NCBI RefSeq assembly: GCF_000826105.1
Contig: NZ_CCYK01000004.1
Coordinates: 372,001 to 436,000, forward strand
Length of the DNA stretch: 64,000 nt
Reading direction: 5' to 3'
DNA from: Pseudomonas massiliensis
Lineage (GTDB): Bacteria > Pseudomonadota > Gammaproteobacteria > Pseudomonadales > Pseudomonadaceae
The notes beneath the pieces were generated by a model. It was given only the letters and a program-made list of their open reading frames with translations. It was not told where the DNA came from and did no database searches. The position numbers and the translations under genes were made by a program. This document shows, piece after piece, positions 40,733 through 50,594 of the stretch; positions within the stretch are counted from its first letter, which is position 1; each line of letters starts with the position of its first letter.

Positions 40733-42208
40733 ATGCGAAACATGCTTTACATCGACGGGAAGTGGATAGCCCCGGCAGAAGGCGGCTATCAGGAAGTCAC
40801 CAACCCCGCCACCGAGGAGCCGATCCAGGAAATTGCCTACGCTACGGAACAGGACGTGGATGTGGCGGTGAAAGCCGCCCGGCGCGCCTTCGACCGGGAC
40901 GGCTGGCCAAGGCTCAGCGGAACGCAGCGGGCCCAGTATCTGCGTGCCATTGCCCAGGGCATTCGCCATCGCCAAGAGGAAATTGCGCGCCTGGAGGTGC
41001 TGGACAACGGCAAGCCATTGCCTGAAGCACTCTGGGATATTGGCGATGCCGCTGGCTGCTTCGATTTTTACGCGGACCTGGCCGAGCAACGCGATAGCGA
41101 AGGCCCGGAGGTGATCGCCCTGGCCGATGAGCGCTTCACCTGCAAGGCAGTGAAGGAGCCGATCGGGGTGGCTGGCGCGATCATCCCATGGAACTACCCG
41201 CTGCTGATGGCCGCCTGGAAAGTCGCCCCAGCATTGGCTGCGGGCTGCACGGTAGTGCTCAAGCCGGCCGAGGTCACCTCCCTTACGGCGATCCAGCTGG
41301 CGGCCATCATCGATGAAGCCGGGGTGCCGCCGGGTGTATTCAACCTGGTGACGGGGGCAGGCTCGGTGGCCGGCCAGGCGATCATTGACCATAAGGGCGT
41401 GGACAAACTGGCCTTTACTGGGTCGGGCCCGGTGGGGTCGCGCATCATGGCCGCCGCCGCTCGGGACATCAAGCGGGTGAGCCTTGAGCTGGGGGGTAAA
41501 TCGCCCTTCGTGGTGTTCGACGACGCCGACTTGGAGCAGGCGGTGGAGTGGATCATGTTCGGGATCTTCTGGAACCAGGGGCAGGTGTGCTCGGCGACCT
41601 CGCGCGTTCTGGTCCAGGAAGGGCTTTATCCGCGGCTGTTGGCCCGTCTGGTGGAAGAGACACGCAAGATCCGCATCGGCAATGGCCTGGACGAAGGGGT
41701 GCTCCTCGGCCCTCTGGTGTCCAAGCGTCAGCATGAGCAAGTGCTGGGGGCCATCGAGGCGGCGAAAGCGGCCGGGGCTACCGTGGCTTGTGGCGGCCAA
41801 CGCCCAGCCGGCTTCGACAAAGGCTACTACCTCGAGCCCACCGTGCTGACGGATGTGCCCTTGGACAGCGCCGCCTGGGTGGAGGAGATCTTCGGGCCAG
41901 TGGTGTGCGTGCGGCCCTTCGCCAGTGAGCCTGAGGCTATCGAACTGGCCAATGACTCCCGCTTCGGCCTGGCCGCCGCGGTGATGTCCGGGGACGAAGC
42001 CCGTGCCGAGCGGGTGGCTGCGGCCTTCCAGGCAGGCATTGTGTGGATCAACTGCTCCCAGCCCACCTTCACCGAGGCGCCCTGGGGTGGCTACAAGGAG
42101 TCCGGCATCGGCCGGGAGCTTGGCCGCTGGGGCCTGGATAACTATCTGGAAACCAAGCAGATCACTCGCTACACCAGCAAGCAACCGTGGGGCTGGTACA
42201 TCAAATGA
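40733..42208 (+). CDS. Aldehyde dehydrogenase, probable 2-oxoglutarate semialdehyde dehydrogenase
   Basis: 491 residues of the NAD(P)-dependent aldehyde dehydrogenase superfamily. Cofactor block PWNYPLLMAAWKVAPALAAG, KPAEVTSLTA, catalytic glutamate in SLELGGKSPFVVF, nucleophile cysteine in NQGQVCSATSRVLV and the C-terminal APWGGYKESGIGRELG are complete. Overall look is that of betaine-aldehyde dehydrogenases, a group that includes several 2-oxoglutarate semialdehyde dehydrogenases. In this neighbourhood it would take the semialdehyde from the DapA-family step to 2-oxoglutarate for the TCA cycle. It begins 33 bases after the oxidase stop. Confidence 0.85.
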   Translation: MRNMLYIDGKWIAPAEGGYQEVTNPATEEPIQEIAYATEQDVDVAVKAARRAFDRDGWPRLSGTQRAQYLRAIAQGIRHRQEEIARLEVLDNGKPLPEALWDIGDAAGCFDFYADLAEQRDSEGPEVIALADERFTCKAVKEPIGVAGAIIPWNYPLLMAAWKVAPALAAGCTVVLKPAEVTSLTAIQLAAIIDEAGVPPGVFNLVTGAGSVAGQAIIDHKGVDKLAFTGSGPVGSRIMAAAARDIKRVSLELGGKSPFVVFDDADLEQAVEWIMFGIFWNQGQVCSATSRVLVQEGLYPRLLARLVEETRKIRIGNGLDEGVLLGPLVSKRQHEQVLGAIEAAKAAGATVACGGQRPAGFDKGYYLEPTVLTDVPLDSAAWVEEIFGPVVCVRPFASEPEAIELANDSRFGLAAAVMSGDEARAERVAAAFQAGIVWINCSQPTFTEAPWGGYKESGIGRELGRWGLDNYLETKQITRYTSKQPWGWYIK

Positions 42209-42288
42209 CGCAAGCAGGCAGCGGCGGCGAGCATTCAAGGCCGCTGCCTTCCGATACCCATTCAGGCACCCAATCAAGGAGACGCGGC

Positions 42289-43047
42289 ATGACAACAGCA
42301 CTGAAAGGGCAGACCATTCTGGTCACCGGCGCTTCGGGCGGCATCGGCGCCGCCATTGTGGCGCAGCTGGCGGCGGAGGGCGCACGGGTCATCATCCACT
42401 ATGGACGCGACCAGGCGGCTGCCGAGCGGCTGCTCGACCAGATCGGCGGCCGCGGTTTCGTGCTGCAAGGGGACCTTTCCACGCCCCAAGGCCCGTTTGA
42501 GCTCTGGGCCCAAGCCGTGACACTGGCCGGCAGGGTAGATGGCTTGGTCAACAACGCTGGTATCCGTACGGAAATCTCCATCGAAGCGACGCCTGAACAA
42601 TGGACGACTGCCTGGCAGCGGGAATTTCAGGTCAACTTCTTCGCCGCCGCGGACCTGTGCAAAGAGGCCGTGCGTCATTTCAAGAAAATCGGCGGCGGGC
42701 GCATCGTCAACATGGCCAGCCGTGCGGGCCAGCGGGGTTACGCGGCAGACGCCTTGCCCTATGGCGCCACCAAGGCCGCCCTGGTCAACCTGACCAAGTC
42801 CATCGCTCGCTCCTTCGGGCCCGACGGCGTGGTCGCGGTGGCGATTGCACCAGGCTGGGTACAGACCGAGATGGCCGAAGCCTTCATCGCGACTCACGGC
42901 AAACAGGCGGCGGTAGCGGACATTCCTATCGGCGAGATGGCCAGCCCGGCCGAGGTCGCGGAGCTGGTGGCATTTATATTGCGCAAATCTCAGGCTTCGC
43001 TCAACGGCGCCACCCTGGACGTGAACGGTGGCAGCTATATCCGCTGA
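42289..43047 (+). CDS. Short-chain dehydrogenase/reductase of unknown substrate
   Basis: 252 residues of the classical SDR type: cofactor motif TILVTGASGGIGAAIVAQLA, NNAG in VDGLVNNAGIRTE, catalytic YxxxK in ALPYGATKAALVNLTKS, and the late block VAIAPGWVQTEMAEAFI. The ATG at 42289 has AAGGAG five to seven bases upstream. It follows the aldehyde dehydrogenase by 80 bases and precedes the HbpS-like gene, so it belongs to the plus-strand catabolic operon. No SDR is needed in the standard trans-4-hydroxyproline route, so it may allow use of a related substrate or a side product. Confidence 0.85.
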   Translation: MTTALKGQTILVTGASGGIGAAIVAQLAAEGARVIIHYGRDQAAAERLLDQIGGRGFVLQGDLSTPQGPFELWAQAVTLAGRVDGLVNNAGIRTEISIEATPEQWTTAWQREFQVNFFAAADLCKEAVRHFKKIGGGRIVNMASRAGQRGYAADALPYGATKAALVNLTKSIARSFGPDGVVAVAIAPGWVQTEMAEAFIATHGKQAAVADIPIGEMASPAEVAELVAFILRKSQASLNGATLDVNGGSYIR

Positions 43048-43082
43048 CCGTGTTAACTGATGGCTACGGACAGGAGCCTGCA

Positions 43083-43589
43083 ATGAGATTGCAAGACGAA
43101 CTTGCGTTACTGATTCGCCAGGAGCAAACCCTGCAATTCAAACGTTTCGACGAAAACACCGCCTGGCAGCTGGGTAGCGCCCTGCATGAGCGAGCGGTGG
43201 GGGAGGGTTGGCCGCTGGTGATCGACATTCGCCGTTTCGAGCGCCCGCTGTTCTTCGCGGCCCGGCCCGGTATCACCCCGGACAACGGCGAATGGGTACG
43301 GCGCAAGGTCAACACCGTGCAACGCTTCCTGCGAAGCTCCTATCGGTTGACCTATCAGCTGGCCATCGAGCAGCAGGACATCCAGCAACGCTACCACCTG
43401 GACCCGGCCGACTATGCCAGCTGCGGCGGCGGCTTTCCGCTGATCGTGCAGGGCGCTGGGGTGATCGGCAGCGTAACGGTGTCGGGGCTGCCCGACCGCC
43501 AGGATCATCAGTTGATCGTCGATGCGCTGTGCGACCTCCTCGGCCATGAACGGGCTGCGCTCTCGCTGCCCGCTGAAACTCCCTTCTAG
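43083..43589 (+). CDS. HbpS/GlcG-like (UPF0303 type) protein
   Basis: 168 residues of the family often annotated as heme-degrading or UPF0303. Visible family elements are LHERAVGEGWPLVIDIRRFE, FFAARPGITPDNGEWVRRK, a middle helix with YASCGGGFPLIVQGAGVIGS and the end VSGLPDRQDHQLIVDAL. Proteins of this fold are common in catabolic operons, where their role is mostly unknown; the heme link comes from one Streptomyces member (HbpS). ATG at 43083 has AGGAG upstream. It ends the plus-strand operon, 11 bases from the convergent SDR gene's stop. Confidence 0.75.
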   Translation: MRLQDELALLIRQEQTLQFKRFDENTAWQLGSALHERAVGEGWPLVIDIRRFERPLFFAARPGITPDNGEWVRRKVNTVQRFLRSSYRLTYQLAIEQQDIQQRYHLDPADYASCGGGFPLIVQGAGVIGSVTVSGLPDRQDHQLIVDALCDLLGHERAALSLPAETPF

Positions 43590-43600
43590 CTGAGATCGCC

Positions 43601-44356
43601 TCAGGCCACGGCCTGGGCGCCGGTGATTTCCACCAACGAGCCACACATGAAGGCCGCTTCGTCCGATGCCAGGAAGGCCACCAGGGCCGCTACCTCCTGC
43701 GGTTGGCCGATGCGGCCGAAGGGCACCAGCCTGTCCAGGTCGGCAATGGTACGGCCGTTGCGGCGCACGCCGGCTTCCAGCATGGGCGTGTGGATTTCAC
43801 CTGGACAGACTGCATTCACCCGCACCTTGTGCGGCGCATAATCCCGCGCCAGGTTCTGGGTGAAAGACGCCACTGCTGCCTTGGTCACGTTATAAGCAAT
43901 ATGTCCCGGCGCCGGATGCAGGCCCCACTGGGAAGCGGTATTCACGATGGCCCCGCCGCCCTGCGCGATCATGCCGGGCAGTACCGCGCGGCATAGGTGG
44001 AACATCGAATCCAGGTTCACCGCGAAGCTGGTGTGCCAGTCTTCTTCGCTCAGGGCCAGCAGGTTGCCGCGTCGGTTGATTCCAGCATTGTTGACCAGGA
44101 GATCAATGCGCTCAAAGCGGCTCAGCACTGTCTGTACCAGGCCCCGACAGGCCTCTCCCTGGGCAATGTCCGCCGCCAGCGCAAAGGCGCTGCCGCCATC
44201 TGCCTCGATAACGCGAGCCACTGCCTGGGCCGCCTCAAGGTTCAGGTCATTGACCACCACGGTGGCGCCTTCGGCCGCCAGCCTGCTAGCGATAGCCGAG
44301 CCGATCCCGCCTGCGCCCCCGGTAACGATGGCGACCTTGTTTAAAAAACGCTGCAT
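43601..44356 (-). CDS. Short-chain dehydrogenase/reductase, second copy in the catabolic island
   Basis: 251 residues of the FabG-like SDR type: KVAIVTGGAGGIGSAIASRL, DLLVNNAGINRRGN, the active site SQWGLHPAPGHIAYNVTKAA (YxxxK) and VNAVCPGEIHTPMLEAG. It is clearly different from the SDR at 42289, with no recent duplication. It follows a binding-protein gene on the same strand by 75 bases, so the two form an operon that also carries the 20-base palindrome in its promoter region. Substrate unknown; oxidation of a hydroxylated amino-acid derivative is possible. Confidence 0.85.
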   Translation of the reverse strand: MQRFLNKVAIVTGGAGGIGSAIASRLAAEGATVVVNDLNLEAAQAVARVIEADGGSAFALAADIAQGEACRGLVQTVLSRFERIDLLVNNAGINRRGNLLALSEEDWHTSFAVNLDSMFHLCRAVLPGMIAQGGGAIVNTASQWGLHPAPGHIAYNVTKAAVASFTQNLARDYAPHKVRVNAVCPGEIHTPMLEAGVRRNGRTIADLDRLVPFGRIGQPQEVAALVAFLASDEAAFMCGSLVEITGAQAVA

Positions 44357-44431
44357 TGGGCGATTCCTGTGACCGGGATTGAAGTACGCCCAGGTGACAT
44401 CCTTCGCGACGGCGTCGCCCGGGCGAAGAAA

Positions 44432-45265
44432 TTATCGAATGGTGTTAGCCTCCACCGAGGCTTTGTCCACCAGCCGCTCGATATCACCGCTGTCGCGCTT
44501 CTGCTTGAGGTAGATGTTGAGCACATCCATGTCCGCCAGGGATATATCCCGACGCACTCCAAAGGCGACCCCCTGTTTGGCCAGTGCCGGCTTGGGCAAT
44601 ACCTCCTTGGCCCAAGTGGGATTGGCCACAGCGAACAGGTGGTTGGTGTCGCTGGCGTCAACCAGTACGTCGGCGCGCTTGGACATCACCGCCAGGCGCG
44701 TTTCGTCCATGCCGGGCAGGCGCATGATCTTGCCCTGCCTGATCACGCTGGAAATGGCCTTGTCCTGAGCCGTGCCTGACATCACCGCAAAGGTCAGCTC
44801 GGGTTTATCGAGGGTAGAAAGGTCGTCGGTGATGTTGGTCAGCTTGGGGTTGTCCTTGTTCACCAGCAGCGACACCTGGTAATCCGTCGCTGGCACGCTG
44901 AAGCCTACCGCCAGGGCTCGTTCGGGCGTTTGGTTCAGAGCCATGGCCAAGTCCCATTTGCCGCCCTGCAAGCCCGCTACCAGGTTGTCCCAATTGGTGT
45001 CCACGAATTGCACCTTCACCTTTAGCACCTTTTCGCCAAAGTCGCGGCAAAGGTCCACAAAGTAACCGCTGTAATCGCCTGACTTGGCGTCTCGCATCAC
45101 GTACGGAGCCGCCACCGCCGCGCCGCAGCGCAGCACACCGGCCTTCTGCACGTCTTGCCACAGGGAAGGTTCAGCCGCCTGAGTAGTGGGCAAGCCCAGC
45201 AAGGCTCCACACAACCCGGCGCCCATGAGCATCGCTTTGAAAGAGGAAGGGATAAGCCTGACCAT
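44432..45265 (-). CDS. Periplasmic amino-acid-binding protein, second paralogue
   Basis: 277 residues beginning MVRLIPSSFKAMLMGAGLCG, a signal peptide ending near TTQAAEPSLW, then QDVQKAGVLRCGAAVAAPYV, shared word for word with the protein at 38393-39232. Other matching blocks are YSGYFVDLCRDFGEKVLKV and ERALAVGFSVPATDY. No permease or ATPase gene accompanies it, so it probably docks to the transporter at 36161-38341 with a different ligand preference. The frame is open to a GTG at 45322, but the signal peptide supports the ATG at 45265, which also has AGGTGAG-like sequence upstream. Confidence 0.87.
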   Translation of the reverse strand: MVRLIPSSFKAMLMGAGLCGALLGLPTTQAAEPSLWQDVQKAGVLRCGAAVAAPYVMRDAKSGDYSGYFVDLCRDFGEKVLKVKVQFVDTNWDNLVAGLQGGKWDLAMALNQTPERALAVGFSVPATDYQVSLLVNKDNPKLTNITDDLSTLDKPELTFAVMSGTAQDKAISSVIRQGKIMRLPGMDETRLAVMSKRADVLVDASDTNHLFAVANPTWAKEVLPKPALAKQGVAFGVRRDISLADMDVLNIYLKQKRDSGDIERLVDKASVEANTIR

Positions 45266-45327
45266 TTTAAACCTCACCTTTAGTTCGTTGTTGTAGGCAG
45301 GAAGGTAAAACGCTGGCACCACGCTTA

Positions 45328-45347
45328 TGTATGCATGGTTGCGTACA
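45328..45347. promoter_or_regulatory. Second 20-bp palindromic operator, upstream of the second binding-protein gene
   Basis: TGTATGCATGGTTGCGTACA, an imperfect palindrome (seven of ten positions) that matches the site at 39312-39331 in arrangement and most bases, including the following CAGG and TAGG. It lies about 65 bases upstream of the SBP-SDR operon start. Probable target of the FCD/GntR regulator of the island. Confidence 0.68.
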
Positions 45348-45676
45348 GGCTAGGAGTGTAGGAATTGGTTGTCAATCAGAAAGCGAATTTGCGAGGTGGG
45401 TTTCCACGGGTAGGGAGACCTCAGGATGGAAGTCTGTGGAACTACCCATATCTCAGAACCAGCCAGCGGTGCTGATCCGGGGCCAGGTACAAGTACTTGA
45501 GTCCATGCTGGCTCGCTTCAGCGAGCTTGCGAAGCAAGCGCCCCATGTAGTCAAAGGCATCTGACGATTCGCCTAACCTTTCGCCAGGACGCTGGCAAGA
45601 ATTGGAAGCTTGCGCGCCAGAAAGGTCAGCCGCAGCGGTGACGCTTGAAGCGGGCATTGGCGTTATTGAGCGCAAA

Positions 45677-45703
45677 TAAAAAGCCGCGCAATGCGCGGCT
45701 TTT
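45677..45703 (-). terminator. Rho-independent terminator downstream of the tRNA
   Basis: AGCCGCGCA and TGCGCGGCT form a nine-base GC-rich stem with almost no loop, and on the minus strand it is followed by TTTTTATTT. It begins seven bases past the CCA end of the tRNA gene. Confidence 0.85.
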
Positions 45704-45709
45704 CGAAGC

Positions 45710-45786
45710 TGGTGGGCCCACACGGACTCGAACCGTGGACCAAAGGATTATGAGTCCTCTGCTCTAACCAACTGAGCTATAGGCCC
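45710..45786 (-). tRNA. tRNA with CAU anticodon, probably tRNA-Ile2 (or elongator Met)
   Basis: 77 bases ending in an encoded CCA. On the minus strand it reads GGGCCTATAGCTCAGTTGG at the 5' side, anticodon loop CTCATAA with anticodon CAT, T-arm GGTTCGAGTCC and acceptor 3' strand GGGCCCACCA. A CAU anticodon serves initiator, elongator Met or lysidine-modified Ile2. The first pair G-C and the A11-U24 pair exclude an initiator look, and the anticodon arm followed by TTGGTC resembles E. coli ileX. Final identity needs comparison of determinant bases. It lies just upstream of nothing on its strand but a terminator, and follows rpoD on the same strand. Confidence 0.9.
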
Positions 45787-46022
45787 TTTTAGAGAGCGGC
45801 GATTATAACGAGCCTTTTGGCTCGGTGCTATCGGAAAGAACCATTTGTCAGGGCGCTTTAGGCAGGTTTCTTGCCGCTGCGCGATGAGCGACTGCCGCTG
45901 CTGGCTATATTCGTCGATTCTCCAGCGCAGGCCGGGCTTGGAAAGCGCGTTCACGGCTGGCCAGTCTTCGTCGAGGATGGTTCCCAGCTGTGTCGCGGGT
46001 GTCTATGGTCTGCCAAATAACA

Positions 46023-46045
46023 AACCCCGGGGCGGGCCCGGGGTT
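46023..46045 (-). terminator. Probable terminator after rpoD
   Basis: AACCCCGG (46023-46030) and CCGGGGTT (46038-46045) make an eight-base GC-rich stem with a seven-base loop, 20 bases past the rpoD stop. On the minus strand it is followed by TGTTATTTGG, a moderate U-rich tail. Confidence 0.7.
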
Positions 46046-46064
46046 CTGGGTGTTGCGCTGAAGC

Positions 46065-47915
<1,851 letters not shown>

Positions 47916-47982
47916 AACACCCTATCCACTGAAGGTCTTGGCGGGCAAAAAACAAGCCGAGGATTATACCCGAGCTAGGACC

Positions 47983-49968
47983 TCACACGCCAGTTGAGGT
48001 CGGGTTTTGTGCGTTTGCGTTGCGGCTAAGCAGCTCGCGCAGCAGGTTTTTTTCCTCTGCGCTCAGTTCGCCCTGCCTGGCCTTTCGAAGCAATTGCTCC
48101 AGACTGCGTTCGCGTTGGCGGGCGGATAGACTGGAAATGGTGTCGAAAAACTGTTGTTCAAGGTTGTCGGCATCGATCAGCCATTCTTTCTCCGCCAGGG
48201 CCCTCAACAAGCGCCCTTGGTCGGTACCGTGCCAGCGCGCGATCAATTGCAGCGAGCGAAGTCGAGGATTTTTCTGCAGTGCCTCGAGCAGTGCGACCAG
48301 CAATTGCGCGTAAACATGATCTTCATCGGCCAGATGGCTGGCATCTTCAACCTTGGCCGCCAATTGCGGGTGATGCAGCAGCGTGCGCAGGGCGCTGAGC
48401 GTGGGCGGCTCAACGGTCGTGGGCACCCGAGGGGCTCGCGGTTCGAAATTGCGTTTGCCGCCTCGTTCCCATGGCTTGCCATCGCGCTTGCCACCACCCT
48501 TGCGCGGTTGCCAGCCCTGGCTGGGCTCGGGCATGGGAGCCGAAGCGTCCAGATAAGCCGGTACATAGTCACTCTGGCCGTGGAAATCCATTCCGTCAGC
48601 ACCGGCCCCTTCATGGCCGACAAAGCTTGAAGGCTCCGAGGCGCGCGGCGGGGCGGGCTGCGCCGCGCGAGCCAGCTGGTTCAGGGCCTCGCCGCTCAGG
48701 CCGGTGATTTCCGTCAGCCGGGCCCGCATCAGGGCCTTGAGGTTGGCGCCGGGTACCTGGTCGATCAAGGGCGCCGCCAGGGTAACCATATGGGCCTTGC
48801 CTTCCAGCGAGCGCGGGTCCGCCTCGTCGGACAGCTGCTGGAAGAAATAATCGGCCAGCGGCTGCGCATGCTGCGCGATGCGCGCGCGGAAGGCGTCCAG
48901 GCCCTCGGCGCGGATCAGGGTGTCCGGATCCTCGCCCTCGGGCAGGAACAGAAACCTTGCCTTGCGGCCATCCTGCAGGCTCGGCAGCGCGGCTTCGAGG
49001 GCGCGCCAGGCAGCGTTGCGGCCGGCCTGGTCGCCGTCGAAGCAGAACAGGATGCTCGGCACCAGGCGGAACAGCCGCTTGATATGCTCCTCGCTGGTCG
49101 CCGTGCCCAGGGTGGCCACCGCGTTGCGCAGGCCCTGCTGGGCCAGCGCGATCACATCCATGTAGCCCTCGACCACGATCACTTCGTCAAGGTTGCGGTT
49201 GAACTTGCGCGCCTCGTAGAGCCCATAAAGCTCCTGGCCCTTATGGAACACCGGGGTTTCCGGCGAGTTCAGGTATTTAGGCTTGTCATCCCCAAGTACC
49301 CGCCCGCCGAACGCGATCACCCGGCCCCGGCTGTCGCGGATGGGAAACATCACCCGATCGCGGAAGCGGTCGTAGCGCTTGCCACTTTCGGCGTTTTCCA
49401 CCAACAGCCCCGCATCGAGCAGGGCGCGCTGCTGCAGCGTGTCGCTGGCCAGGTGGCGCAGCAGGTTGTCCCAGCCGGGCGGAGCGAAACCCAGGCCGAA
49501 GTCCCGGGCGATCTCGCCGGTAAGACCCCGCCCCTTGAGGTATTCCACCGCGCTTCTGCGTGCCGGGTGCTGGCGCAGGGCCTGGCGATAATAGTCCGCG
49601 GCCGCGGCCAGCAGGGGGTAGAGCGGCGAATCCGTCGGTTGGCGCGGCTTGCTGCCGCGACGGGATTCCTCCCGGGGCACTTCCATGCCGGCCGCTCGCG
49701 CCAGTTCCTCCACGGCCTGGGGAAAGTCCAGGTTGTCGTGGTCCATCACGAAGCCCAGCGCGTTGCCGCCGGCGCCACAGCCGAAGCAGTAATAGAACTG
49801 CTTGTCGGGGCTTACGCTGAAGGAGGGGGTTTTTTCCTTGTGGAAGGGGCAGCAGGCGGTGTAGTTCTTGCCGCTTTTCTTGAGCTGAATCCGGGCGTTG
49901 ACCACATCGAGAATGTCGGTGCGGTTGAGCAGGTCGTCGATGAAACCTTGCGGGATGAGCCCGGCCAT
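47983..49968 (-). CDS. dnaG: DNA primase
   Basis: 661 residues. N-terminal zinc-binding domain (CCPFHKEKTPSFSVSPDKQF followed by YYCFGCGAGGNALGFVM), the catalytic TOPRIM core with VIVVEGYMDVIALAQQGL and ILFCFDGDQAGRNAAWRAL, and a C-terminal helicase-binding region after a basic, glycine-rich linker (QPRKGGGKRDGKPWERGGKR). Makes RNA primers at the replication fork with DnaB. The middle gene of the macromolecular-synthesis operon; the gap to rpsU holds a hairpin as in other gamma-proteobacteria. Confidence 0.98.
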   Translation of the reverse strand: MAGLIPQGFIDDLLNRTDILDVVNARIQLKKSGKNYTACCPFHKEKTPSFSVSPDKQFYYCFGCGAGGNALGFVMDHDNLDFPQAVEELARAAGMEVPREESRRGSKPRQPTDSPLYPLLAAAADYYRQALRQHPARRSAVEYLKGRGLTGEIARDFGLGFAPPGWDNLLRHLASDTLQQRALLDAGLLVENAESGKRYDRFRDRVMFPIRDSRGRVIAFGGRVLGDDKPKYLNSPETPVFHKGQELYGLYEARKFNRNLDEVIVVEGYMDVIALAQQGLRNAVATLGTATSEEHIKRLFRLVPSILFCFDGDQAGRNAAWRALEAALPSLQDGRKARFLFLPEGEDPDTLIRAEGLDAFRARIAQHAQPLADYFFQQLSDEADPRSLEGKAHMVTLAAPLIDQVPGANLKALMRARLTEITGLSGEALNQLARAAQPAPPRASEPSSFVGHEGAGADGMDFHGQSDYVPAYLDASAPMPEPSQGWQPRKGGGKRDGKPWERGGKRNFEPRAPRVPTTVEPPTLSALRTLLHHPQLAAKVEDASHLADEDHVYAQLLVALLEALQKNPRLRSLQLIARWHGTDQGRLLRALAEKEWLIDADNLEQQFFDTISSLSARQRERSLEQLLRKARQGELSAEEKNLLRELLSRNANAQNPTSTGV

Positions 49969-50124
49969 GGGGTGACCTCGGATCCGAGACGGTGCTTCAG
50001 TTTAACGGCCAGGCATGGCCATTCGCAGCGAATGGTAGGTTACGAAAAGCAGGAGGGTGGCGGCTTGATGCGCCCGATGAAGAGAGCGGAGCCTGCCGGA
50101 ATTACCGGGCCCACAATTGCCAAT

Positions 50125-50148
50125 GGCCCGGCTTTTTAGGGCCGGGCC
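50125..50148 (-). terminator. Hairpin between rpsU and dnaG, probable partial terminator
   Basis: GGCCCGGC (50125-50132) and GCCGGGCC (50141-50148) form a perfect eight-base stem with an eight-base loop, 29 bases after the rpsU stop. In E. coli the same gap holds a partial terminator that lowers dnaG expression relative to rpsU. No U-tract follows, so a weak terminator or RNA-processing site is possible. Confidence 0.5.
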
Positions 50149-50176
50149 AGACAAATGCTTGCAGCGAACGCTTGTA

Positions 50177-50392
50177 TCAGTACAGGCGAACGGCGCGGCG
50201 CTGTTCGCGCTGGACTTTCTTGGCGTGACGCTTGACCGCTGCGGCTGCCTTGCGCTTGCGCTCGGAAGTCGGCTTTTCGTAAAACTCGCGGCTACGAACT
50301 TCAGCCAGTACACCGGCTTTTTCGCAGGAGCGCTTGAAACGACGCAGAGCTACGTCGAAGGGTTCGTTCTCTTTAACTTTGACGGCTGGCAT
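50177..50392 (-). CDS. rpsU: 30S ribosomal protein S21
   Basis: 71 residues, full length: [20 protein letters not shown] at the start, [20 protein letters not shown] in the middle and the basic tail [21 protein letters not shown]21 binds near the anti-Shine-Dalgarno end of 16S rRNA and takes part in initiation. First gene of the rpsU-dnaG-rpoD operon and divergent from tsaD, with a 202-bp shared promoter region. Confidence 0.98.
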
Positions 50393-50594
50393 CCAGGGCT
50401 ACCTTAATTCATTACCGGGGCAACGTACCCCTGCTGGAAGCGCGGTGGAATACGTCGGTTTTCAAGGGTTGCGGATGTTACCCGTTGGAGCCGCGGAATG
50501 CAAAGCCTCTGATCGAAAACCGCTGGTCGGCGCGCCGGGGCGCGACTATCATGCGCGCCTTCGTTACCGCCTCGGCAAAGGCCAATTGATACCC

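Larger units (their letters stand above)
45266..45709. other. Intergenic region between binding-protein gene and tRNA
   Basis: About 440 bases holding the palindromic operator at 45328-45347 and, near its left end, the promoter of the binding-protein operon. On the minus strand the frame from about 45570 to 45442 reads AFDYMGRLLRKLAEASQHGL, then KYLYLAPDQHRWLVLRYG, which looks like the C-terminal end of a protein with no start or front part; it may be a gene remnant beside the tRNA. Otherwise nothing recognised. Confidence 0.4.

Noticed and set aside
40700..42301. Open frame of 533 codons opposite the aldehyde dehydrogenase
   Set aside because: The dehydrogenase has every catalytic motif, and the antisense peptide has none.
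45748..45954. Small minus-strand open frame running into the tRNA
   Set aside because: It overlaps the 5' half of the tRNA gene, and its C-terminus (a GPIAQLVRAEDS-like end) is just the translated tRNA.
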